A stretch of 38,345 nt of DNA, from contig NTJR01000005.1 in assembly GCA_002457595.1 (NCBI GenBank), forward strand, positions 1 to 38,345, written 5' to 3'. Every line of letters begins with the position of its first letter. Positions within the stretch are counted from its first letter, which is position 1. The translations under genes were made by a program, and so were the position numbers. The stretch comes from Marine Group II euryarchaeote MED-G36. GTDB taxonomy: Archaea > Thermoplasmatota > Poseidoniia > Poseidoniales > Thalassarchaeaceae. The notes beneath the pieces were generated by a model, which saw nothing but the letters and a program-made list of their open reading frames with translations, was not told the origin of the DNA and did no database searches. This document shows, one piece after another, positions 14,800 through 22,031 of this stretch.

Positions 14800-17400
14800 A
14801 TGAAGGCCATTCTTCGACATGAACACCTCGCAGAGGGGCAAGTTGAAGCGAGAGCTTACCAATTAGAAGCGGTTGATGAGGCTCTATCTGGTTCTTCTCT
14901 ACTTGTTCTTCCTACGGCAGCCGGTAAGACTGCTGTCGCTTGGTTAACAATCGCAGAGATGCTTCGCAGAACTGAGGGCTGGGCGTTGATGCTGGCACCT
15001 ACTGTAGCCTTAGTGAAACAACATATGGATGATTTAGAACGAGTTTTTGCTGGTTCTGGAATTAAACCACTTTCAATGAGTGGGGCGGTTTCAGTTGAAA
15101 AACGTCAACCTCTATGGGGTTCAAGCCGCCTAATTGTCTCAACTCCACAAGTCGTTCGCAACGATGTCAATAGAGGCGTATTAGATCTGCGTGATTGTTG
15201 TATTCTAGTTGTTGATGAAGCACACCACACTACAGGTGAAAGAGGAGAAGCACAAGTCGCAGATTTGTACTTGAGTTTGGCTAGCAAACCACTTATCCTA
15301 GGGATGACTGCTAGCCCAGGATCTAACTTCGACAAGGTCGACGAAATTTGCAGACGGCTAGAAGTTGAAAGAATCCACATTCGTTCATCGACGGAACCAA
15401 TGTTATCTGAACATCTAGCATCTCTAGATATTGAAGAATTGAGAGTTAGAGTTCCAGACGAAATTCGTGAGTTAGCCGAGCCTTTTGTACGATGGCAGGA
15501 AGGCATAGTCGATAGAGAAAGAAGACTTGGCAGATATGTCATGAGTGGGGCAGTTACTCATTCAGGACTAGCTAATGCAATGGATAGGTCAAAAATGGCT
15601 GTAAACAGAGGTGAAGCGAATGCTTACTCTTCGATGAGTCAGATTGGCCTTGCAATGAGTCTGCACCACCTAATTAATCACCTTCTTTGCCAAGGAACTG
15701 CAGCTTCCAAGGAATTCTTAGATAGAAAGGAAACTGGTGGAGATTCTGGAAAGAAGAATACACGTAATCTACTCAGAGATCCGCGAATTCAGAGTCTCAG
15801 AAAGAGTCTAGAAGAAATGTCTGAATCGCATACAAAAGTTAGCGCAATACGTCGATTAGTACGTGAAAGGTTACGTCGTGACCCCGAATCCCGAATAATT
15901 GTTTTCGCTACTTATCGAGATACAGTAGGAGCTCTAGAAAATGTCCTTGAGGGATTGGAGGGCGTGAAGCCAATTCAATTCATAGGACAGAGTAAACGGG
16001 GTTCTGGAAAAGGCCTAACACCAAAGCAACAAGTTGAACGAATTGAAAAATTTCGCAATGGCGAAGGAAATGTTCTGATTGCGACAAGTGTAGGAGAGGA
16101 AGGTTTGGATATCCCTTCCGCTGACTTAGTCATATTCTACGAGCCGGTTTCAAGTGAAATTCGAAATATTCAGCGCAGAGGCAGAACCGGCCGACATCGC
16201 GATGGAGATGTTGTGGTTTTGATTGCAGAAGAAACTAGAGATGAAGGGGCTCGCGCTGCGGCCCTTCGAAGAGAGGAATATATGCATAGAGCCGTATCGA
16301 AAGTTCGTAGGAAATTGACTCGCAAAACTCATCATGATTTATCTAATCTAGATTCATTCCAAGTAGAAAGAAAAAATGAGTTTTGTGCTGCTGTTGAATT
16401 TGTTAAAGAAATAAGAGAAAAACACCGACCGGAGTTTGCAACTGAAGAAAATGTTGAGTCGGACCCTGAGGCTGAGAGAATTCCAAATTTACCCCCGTCA
16501 ACATTCAGACCTAAAGGACAAACAGGACTTGAAAATTTTCGGGCGACAAAAACAATACCAGATTCAGAAAAGGAAATCTATCCTTCAGTTAATGCAAAAA
16601 AGGATGATGCAGAAACCACTCTTTCAGTAACACAAAACGTGACTGAACTTAATGAATCTATACTTCCAGATGTTCCTGGTGCAACTATTACTGCAGATGA
16701 TAGGGAACTGAATAGTGCAGTAATAGCCCGATTAAAGGCCATGGGTGCTGATGTGAAAATAGACAGGTTGCTTACTGGTGATTTTCGCATTGGTGAAAGG
16801 ATTCTTGTCGAGCGAAAGACCGTGCGTGACTTTGTTGATTCATTAGTTGACGGTAGGCTTCTTGAACAAGCTTCAAGGATTGTTGGAGCCGCCCCTCGAT
16901 CGTTGATACTCATTGAAGGAGAGGGGTTATTCAGATCTACAAGAGTTCACCCACATGCATTAATGGGTGCCCTAACTACACTGACTCTTGATTTCGGAAT
17001 CCCTGTTGTTACTACAAAGGATGGAACCGAAACTGCTAGGTTTCTCATTGTAGCCTCAAGACGTGAAGAATCTATGCTAGATGGATTGAGTTCGAATGCT
17101 CGTGAACGATTGGAGTCAGGTAGACCCGAATTATGGACAGACCCTATGATGCAGGCAGCGGCTGGAGTTAAGGAATTACGAGATATAGATGATGAAAGAG
17201 TCGCCACAAGAGATCTCCTAGTAGCTATTCCGAGTGTTGATAAAGAACTTGCAAATCATCTTCTTGATAAATTTGGAACAATAGCCGGACTAGTTTGGGC
17301 AGATGAAGACGAACTTCGACAAATTGAAGGGATTTCTGAAACACAAGTAAGGGAAATCTGGAGAACATTTCGCTCGGGTGAGAAAATTAGTCACCGATAA
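14800..17400 (+). CDS. hef: Hef helicase-nuclease (FANCM/XPF family)
   Basis: Repairs stalled or branched replication forks: an SF2 helicase joined to an XPF-type structure-specific nuclease. Helicase motifs: LPTAAGKT (residues 37-44, Walker A), VVDEAHH (about 140, DEAH box), GMTASPG, and in the second RecA domain ATSVGEEGLDIPSADLVIFY and QRRGRTGRHRDGDV. After a variable charged linker comes the ERCC4 nuclease domain with GDFRIGERILVERKT (about residues 663-673), so the GD...ERK catalytic residues are present. Tandem helix-hairpin-helix motifs follow (LLVAIPSVDKELANHLLDKF, QIEGISETQVREIWRTF). The total of 866 residues fits the complete archaeal form. ATG at 14800 chosen; a GTG two codons upstream is possible. 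It overlaps the convergent HdrB-like gene by 14 bases. Confidence 0.95.
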   Translation: MKAILRHEHLAEGQVEARAYQLEAVDEALSGSSLLVLPTAAGKTAVAWLTIAEMLRRTEGWALMLAPTVALVKQHMDDLERVFAGSGIKPLSMSGAVSVEKRQPLWGSSRLIVSTPQVVRNDVNRGVLDLRDCCILVVDEAHHTTGERGEAQVADLYLSLASKPLILGMTASPGSNFDKVDEICRRLEVERIHIRSSTEPMLSEHLASLDIEELRVRVPDEIRELAEPFVRWQEGIVDRERRLGRYVMSGAVTHSGLANAMDRSKMAVNRGEANAYSSMSQIGLAMSLHHLINHLLCQGTAASKEFLDRKETGGDSGKKNTRNLLRDPRIQSLRKSLEEMSESHTKVSAIRRLVRERLRRDPESRIIVFATYRDTVGALENVLEGLEGVKPIQFIGQSKRGSGKGLTPKQQVERIEKFRNGEGNVLIATSVGEEGLDIPSADLVIFYEPVSSEIRNIQRRGRTGRHRDGDVVVLIAEETRDEGARAAALRREEYMHRAVSKVRRKLTRKTHHDLSNLDSFQVERKNEFCAAVEFVKEIREKHRPEFATEENVESDPEAERIPNLPPSTFRPKGQTGLENFRATKTIPDSEKEIYPSVNAKKDDAETTLSVTQNVTELNESILPDVPGATITADDRELNSAVIARLKAMGADVKIDRLLTGDFRIGERILVERKTVRDFVDSLVDGRLLEQASRIVGAAPRSLILIEGEGLFRSTRVHPHALMGALTTLTLDFGIPVVTTKDGTETARFLIVASRREESMLDGLSSNARERLESGRPELWTDPMMQAAAGVKELRDIDDERVATRDLLVAIPSVDKELANHLLDKFGTIAGLVWADEDELRQIEGISETQVREIWRTFRSGEKISHR

Positions 17401-18244
17401 CAGCGATGCGGGTTCGGAGCATGGCTAATCTGTCATTGTGGCAACCAAGTGCAAACGATAACATCTCACATAGATGAATCACAGGGATATTCGTGGCCAA
17501 CCCTGTATTCCGACCAGCCTTTCCTTGGTATATGTCAAGTACTGCATGAGACAGATTACAGGCGCTAACAATCAATTCTGCGCCTTCGGCCTTGGCTTCA
17601 GAAAGAGCTTCAGCAGCCTGCTTCATTACAGTAGACTCCTCTGAAAATAGTCCAGGAACACCTACACTTTGAGTGCGAGACTCCCAGACAATTGGAGTCC
17701 CACCAAGAGCTGAGATGACCTGTTCTAGATAATTAGGATCAAAGACATCGTCACCGCCACACATACCCTCCTGCTGCATATTTGGACCATAATAACCGGC
17801 AACAGTAAAATCGATCGGGTTTACAATCTTCTTTTCCAAAACATCAATCCCTATTTCATCGACTATGACATGAAGGAGATGATGAACGGATACGTCTCCA
17901 GTAAATGTCAAACCACAAGTTTTGGCAAGCGTATCGTTAATCTCTTTCAATAGAATTTGATCACTCTTCAGAGTAGCCAAATCTTCATTCAAATTCCCTG
18001 CAGTAGCAGCGCATGGAGTCATGATGTCAAGCCCTAGGGCCTCCGCCATTGCAAAAGTTCGAGCATTGAGAGTCAACTGTAAACGTCTGTTAGCCTGACG
18101 GACAATACCTGCACCACAACTAGTTGCACCATTCAATGGAACAAGCGTAATGTTTAGTGTATGTGCCAAAGACTCCATTGTTGTAGCAACCTCTGGAGCA
18201 CTGCTGTGAGCTACATTTCCTGGATGGTAAGCATATTTAGCCAT
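17387..18244 (-). CDS. HdrB/SdhE-like CCG-family protein with most cluster cysteines missing
   Basis: Resembles subunit B of heterodisulfide reductase, the C-terminal half of thiol:fumarate reductase TfrB, and SdhE of type-E succinate dehydrogenases. The scaffold is clear: YHPGNVAHSSAPEVATTMES, LNARTFAMAEALGLDIMTPC, FTGDVSVHHLLHVIVDEIGI, VAGYYGP, EGAELIVSACNLSHAV. In HdrB ten cysteines in two CCG motifs bind two noncubane clusters. Here, by my eye alignment, only C43, C78 and C229 remain; the others are N10, S42, T81, P154, S193, V194 and S232. There are other cysteines (C110, C162, C259, C268) at unrelated positions. The gene is 285 residues, complete, nine bases after the upstream fusion gene and with a GAGGTG site, so it is co-transcribed with it. 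The original Fe-S chemistry is unlikely; the actual function is unknown. Confidence 0.8.
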   Translation of the reverse strand: MAKYAYHPGNVAHSSAPEVATTMESLAHTLNITLVPLNGATSCGAGIVRQANRRLQLTLNARTFAMAEALGLDIMTPCAATAGNLNEDLATLKSDQILLKEINDTLAKTCGLTFTGDVSVHHLLHVIVDEIGIDVLEKKIVNPIDFTVAGYYGPNMQQEGMCGGDDVFDPNYLEQVISALGGTPIVWESRTQSVGVPGLFSEESTVMKQAAEALSEAKAEGAELIVSACNLSHAVLDIYQGKAGRNTGLATNIPVIHLCEMLSFALGCHNDRLAMLRTRIAVIGD

Positions 18245-18253
18245 AATAACACC

Positions 18254-20218
18254 TCAGAATCTCCCATCTAATTCGTTGAATATAGCCACAACTTCGTGAT
18301 GATTGTCAACAGACGAATTGAATTGGCGAGGCATCTTTCCAACACCGGCCGGAGGTGCTACTAATGCAAGCATATCATAGAACATGTCGCCTCCAGTTCG
18401 GGTGAATCCAGTAACCATCCTTGCGGTAACTCCAGAAGTCAAATTGCCAAGAAGTCCGATTGGCCCTAATACCTGTCTGTAGAGAACGGTATCATTCACC
18501 TTCCCACTACTCTTCAAAGTCCAGGTGTACCACCAAACGTGCTTACCATGCCTACCATTGTAACCATCTCCTTCGAGGACATGGGTTTTGGCATCAAGTA
18601 AGGCATCTGCAATAATTGCTGCAGAAGGATTTTGTCGACGAATACTAGTGAAATCAGTCTCAGCCTTAATTCCATTTGAAGAACTGAGAGTAGCATCCAT
18701 AGATGCAACAGAGCCTTGAGATGAACGTGGATCGTTACGTCTAGCCCATATGCTAGACAATACAGATGGACCTAGATATCCATTTGCATAAGGTGCTGCA
18801 TCTGAAGACGCATGGAGTAAGGCAGCACTACAGAAATCAGTAACCGAGTGCAAGGCACTAGCTGTATTTCCATCCATAATCCCTATCGTGCCTTGGGGGG
18901 TAGAAGCTCCTTCTCGAGTTGCGGCGACCATCCAAGGCTTAGATGACTCTCTTTTGCGCTCTAGAGACCAATGATCTACAACAAGGTCCCTGACTACATC
19001 AAATCCAGGAAGTGGGTCTATTCGAAGACGGAGTGTGCCATCTCTCATTGGGGCAACAGAGTCGATTCGAACAGTTCCAGGAAGGATAAGACGACCGTTC
19101 ACACAGATTGCTGTTGTAGGATCATTAGTTGATCCATCTCTAAATGACAGACTACCATCATGAGTACTCTTTAGCATTCGAAGAACTTCTAGCATACTCA
19201 TATGACCGGGGAGTGAACATACCCAAGTGTCTGCACCTGTTGATGCACTTTCTGGGTCATATCGGAATATTGAAATCTCAGCAGGAATTGATTCACTAAG
19301 TATATTTGGAACAGTAAATCCATCTTCACCCTCAGCGCCGCTGACATCACCGGCAGCGTGAGCCATCATTGCTTCAACCATATTTTCATGGAACACGCCA
19401 GTACCATCTACGGCAGCCATAGCTGCAAGAGAATTAACCGCCCATTCAGATGCAGGAGACTCATAATCAACATCACAATCAACGCGATCAATAAGTCGAG
19501 TTGCACCAAGTTTCTCAAATTGCTCATCCCAATCCTTTCCAGATTCACAGTAGAATTCGTAACTTGAATCTCCAAGTGCACAAACAGAAAAGTGCACTCC
19601 ACTCAGCATTCCTGCAGCACCTTTCTGTGCCGCATTCCAGAGTTCTTCTGCATTATCCGGCATCTCACCTTCGCCCCATGTCGAGCATACAATGAGGACT
19701 CGCTTCATCGATGAAAGAGAGGATAAATCAAAACCATCCATGTCATGAACTGTACCTTCCAAACCATAGTTGGCAGCCTGTTTGGCAATCTTAGCCGCAA
19801 CTCCTTCTGAGTTTCCGGATTGCGAACCGAACAGAATTGCGAGACTTCTATCGCCTACACTGAGTAGTTCCCCCAAGTCATCTCCTGCAATTTCCACAGG
19901 TTCGGCTACAACTTCCTCTGACTCTTCCTCAACCACTGGGGTTTCTTCTACAAGAGTGGGGGTCGAACCACCCTCTACAATGATAATGACATCAACAGGA
20001 CAGGCATCGGCTGCATCAAGCAGATCATCCTTGAATTGAGATATAAAGTCCTGCTTCAAAGCGCTTTGAGATTCATTACGATCGTAGCCGCCATCAACTC
20101 TAGAATCAGGCTTAATGAAGCAGGTATCATCGGTAACTTCGAAAACCTCTGGTAAGGTTTCTTCACAAGCATCACAGGTAATACAACCATCTTCGATGTA
20201 AACGCTGACAATGGACAT
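18254..20218 (-). CDS. Ferredoxin-flavodoxin-SdhB-like fusion protein
   Basis: Three parts in 654 residues. Residues 1-80: single-cluster ferredoxin with C12-x2-C15-x2-C18 and C73-P, complete for one [4Fe-4S]. After an acidic linker (88-115), residues 125-270: flavodoxin of the diflavin-reductase type, with FGSQSGNSEGVA (130-141), CSTWGEGEMPDNAEE (178-192) and ALGDSSYEFYCESGKDWDEQ (214-233) for FMN. Residues 313-654: a chain that follows the succinate dehydrogenase Fe-S subunit (EISIFRYDPE, SMLEVLRMLKSTHDGSLSFR, LRLRIDPLPGFDVVRDLVVD, YLGPSVLSSIWARRNDPR) and a TfrB-like tail (PPAGVGKMPRQFN). The 2Fe-2S motif is replaced by RDGSTNDPTTAIC, and the CxxCxxCxxxCP motifs by DFCSAALLHASSD and TDFTSIRRQNPS, so the SdhB clusters cannot form as usual. 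The chain may carry electrons through its own ferredoxin and FMN instead. No flavoprotein SdhA lies nearby. Partner: the HdrB-like gene downstream. Confidence 0.8.
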   Translation of the reverse strand: MSIVSVYIEDGCITCDACEETLPEVFEVTDDTCFIKPDSRVDGGYDRNESQSALKQDFISQFKDDLLDAADACPVDVIIIVEGGSTPTLVEETPVVEEESEEVVAEPVEIAGDDLGELLSVGDRSLAILFGSQSGNSEGVAAKIAKQAANYGLEGTVHDMDGFDLSSLSSMKRVLIVCSTWGEGEMPDNAEELWNAAQKGAAGMLSGVHFSVCALGDSSYEFYCESGKDWDEQFEKLGATRLIDRVDCDVDYESPASEWAVNSLAAMAAVDGTGVFHENMVEAMMAHAAGDVSGAEGEDGFTVPNILSESIPAEISIFRYDPESASTGADTWVCSLPGHMSMLEVLRMLKSTHDGSLSFRDGSTNDPTTAICVNGRLILPGTVRIDSVAPMRDGTLRLRIDPLPGFDVVRDLVVDHWSLERKRESSKPWMVAATREGASTPQGTIGIMDGNTASALHSVTDFCSAALLHASSDAAPYANGYLGPSVLSSIWARRNDPRSSQGSVASMDATLSSSNGIKAETDFTSIRRQNPSAAIIADALLDAKTHVLEGDGYNGRHGKHVWWYTWTLKSSGKVNDTVLYRQVLGPIGLLGNLTSGVTARMVTGFTRTGGDMFYDMLALVAPPAGVGKMPRQFNSSVDNHHEVVAIFNELDGRF

Positions 20219-20289
20219 TTCACCAGCTCGACCCTTGCGGGTGAACCGCCCACCTGAAACCGATTCTTGAACTTGATGTAGTCAAGGTG

Positions 20290-20306
20290 TACGACCTACG
20301 GTCGTA
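20290..20306. promoter_or_regulatory. Perfect hairpin after the thermosome gene
   Basis: TACGACC-TAC-GGTCGTA, seven perfect pairs with a three-base loop, starting seven bases beyond the thermosome stop codon on the minus strand. No T-run follows, so it is not a clear terminator; it could stabilise the thermosome transcript end or serve as an operator for the fusion gene that starts at 20218. Confidence 0.4.
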
Positions 20307-20313
20307 TTAGACC

Positions 20314-21924
20314 CTACATGTCGAAGCCATCGAAGTCACCAGCATCCATACCAGTGCCACCCTTACTTGAGATGACGTCATCAATTCTTAGAATCATAAC
20401 TGCAGTCTCAGAAGCGGATTGGATTGCCTGCTCAACTACTCTACTAGGTTCGAAGACCTTGCTCTTTGCCATATCGACCACCCCCCCATCATAGACATTC
20501 ACACCATGAGTAGAATGTCCCTCTGAGTGAGCCTTTCTGAGATCAATGATAGTATTGACTGGATCGAGGCCTGCGTTTTCTGCTAGAGTGCGAGGGATTA
20601 CTTCAAGGGCCCCTGCAAATGCCTCAATGGCCATTTGTTCGCGGCCACCAATCCCTTCCGCATAACTACGCAAATCTCTACTAATTGCTGCCAAAACAGA
20701 GCCACCTCCAGTTAGAACTGCTCCATCTTCGTGAGCCACGGCAACTACACCAACTGCATCATCGAAGGCACGCCTAATCTCATCGACCACATGCTCAGTA
20801 CCACCACGAAGAAGTACACTGACGCTTTTTGCTTCAGGGCATCCTGTAACGAATACCATATCAGAATCACCAATTTTTCTCTCTTCGACCGTGGCAGCAG
20901 TTCCAAGATCCGCTTCAGAAAGGTCATCAATATTGGTAACTATGTTGCCTCCAGTTGCCTTCGAAAGAGCCTCCATATCACTCTTTTTGGCTCTTCGGAT
21001 AGCAAACAAACCAGACTTTGCCATGTAATGTTGTGCCAAGTCATCAATGCCCTTCTGACAGATTACAACATTGGCTCCAGCAGACTGAATTTTCTCAACC
21101 AGACCTTTTAGATAGGATTCTTCTTCATCAAGGAACTGAGCCAACATATTCGGATCTGTAATCTGAATCTTAGCATCGACCTCCGTTTTCTTCACTTCAA
21201 TAGGGGAATTAATCAATGCAACCTTAGCATCTGAAATGCTACGGGGCATTCCAGAGTGCACTCTTTCTTTGTCAAGAATAATTCCATCAACAAGAGTGCT
21301 GTCTTTGATTGATCCACCTTGCTTCTTCTCGATTTTAATATCATCCAAATCGACAATAATTTCTTCTCCACTATCCTGAGTCACAGCGAGAACTGCACGA
21401 ACGCTGATATCAGCAAGAAACTCTTTGACTGCTCCTGCACTCTTACCAGTAAGGGCTGTTTTAGCAACCTCTTCTAGCATTTTCTCATCAACATTAACTG
21501 CATGTGAATCGATTAACTCAGCAGCCTTGTCAGCAGCTAGTCTGAATCCTTCACAGATTACTGTAGGGTGGACATTCTGTTCAACTAAATCCTCACTACG
21601 CTTGAGTAATTCTCCAGCAATAACTACTGCGCTGGTAGTTCCATCGAAGCAGTGTTGTTCCTGTGTCTTTGCTATCTCAATGATCATCTTGGCTGCAGGA
21701 TGTTCAATGTCCATTTCCTTGAGGATTGTTGCACCATCATTGGTTATCACAACATCTCCCATAGAATCGACCAACATCTTGTCCATCCCCTTTGGACCTA
21801 GGGTGCTGCGAACAGCATCCGAGACTGCCTTGGCGGCTGCAATATTATTGCTCTGAGCGGTCTTTCCACTGGTTCTCGTAGTACCCTCTTTGAGGATAAA
21901 AATCGGTTGTTGACCGTTGTACAT
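20314..21924 (-). CDS. ths: Thermosome subunit (group II chaperonin)
   Basis: ATP-driven protein-folding chaperonin forming a double-ring particle with a built-in lid. Family motifs: ILKEGTTRTSGKTAQSNNIA, STLGPKGMDKMLVDSMGDVV, ITNDGATILKEMDIEHPAAK near the N-terminus, DGTTSAVVIAGELL, and in the C-terminal equatorial domain HEDGAVLTGGGSVLAAISRD and DVISSKGG. The length of 536 residues is normal. The usual VGDGTT sequence of the nucleotide site reads HCFDGTT here: the aspartate is kept but the preceding glycine is phenylalanine. The C-terminal tail (GMDAGDFDGFDM) is shorter on GGM repeats than many. The ATG at 21924 follows a GGAGTGTGA site. A single promoter probably lies in the 107 bases upstream. 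Confidence 0.97.
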   Translation of the reverse strand: MYNGQQPIFILKEGTTRTSGKTAQSNNIAAAKAVSDAVRSTLGPKGMDKMLVDSMGDVVITNDGATILKEMDIEHPAAKMIIEIAKTQEQHCFDGTTSAVVIAGELLKRSEDLVEQNVHPTVICEGFRLAADKAAELIDSHAVNVDEKMLEEVAKTALTGKSAGAVKEFLADISVRAVLAVTQDSGEEIIVDLDDIKIEKKQGGSIKDSTLVDGIILDKERVHSGMPRSISDAKVALINSPIEVKKTEVDAKIQITDPNMLAQFLDEEESYLKGLVEKIQSAGANVVICQKGIDDLAQHYMAKSGLFAIRRAKKSDMEALSKATGGNIVTNIDDLSEADLGTAATVEERKIGDSDMVFVTGCPEAKSVSVLLRGGTEHVVDEIRRAFDDAVGVVAVAHEDGAVLTGGGSVLAAISRDLRSYAEGIGGREQMAIEAFAGALEVIPRTLAENAGLDPVNTIIDLRKAHSEGHSTHGVNVYDGGVVDMAKSKVFEPSRVVEQAIQSASETAVMILRIDDVISSKGGTGMDAGDFDGFDM

Positions 21925-21979
21925 CGGAAATCACACTCCAGATTCTAGCATCCCGCCGACCCAAGAGGGGGTCATAAGG

Positions 21980-22001
21980 CCTCGCACACGTATACGCGAG
22001 G
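21980..22001. promoter_or_regulatory. Inverted repeat upstream of the thermosome gene
   Basis: CCTCGC (21980-21985) and GCGAGG (21996-22001) form a six-pair stem enclosing the palindrome GTATAC. Next to it, GACCC and GGGTC can form a second short stem (about 21957-21974). Both lie 35-80 bases upstream of the thermosome start, in the region expected to hold its promoter or leader. The function, for example a heat-shock regulator site, is a guess. Confidence 0.35.
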
Positions 22002-22031
22002 ATGAATCAGGCTTAGGAAGCAATTTCAGGC

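Noticed and set aside
19358-19695. Plus-strand frames inside the ferredoxin-flavodoxin fusion gene
   Set aside because: They are antisense to a gene with clear flavodoxin motifs, and the fusion frame is uninterrupted.
20219-20313. Rho-independent terminator after the thermosome gene
   Set aside because: The hairpin is perfect but no T-run follows on the minus strand; it is reported only as a hairpin of unknown role.
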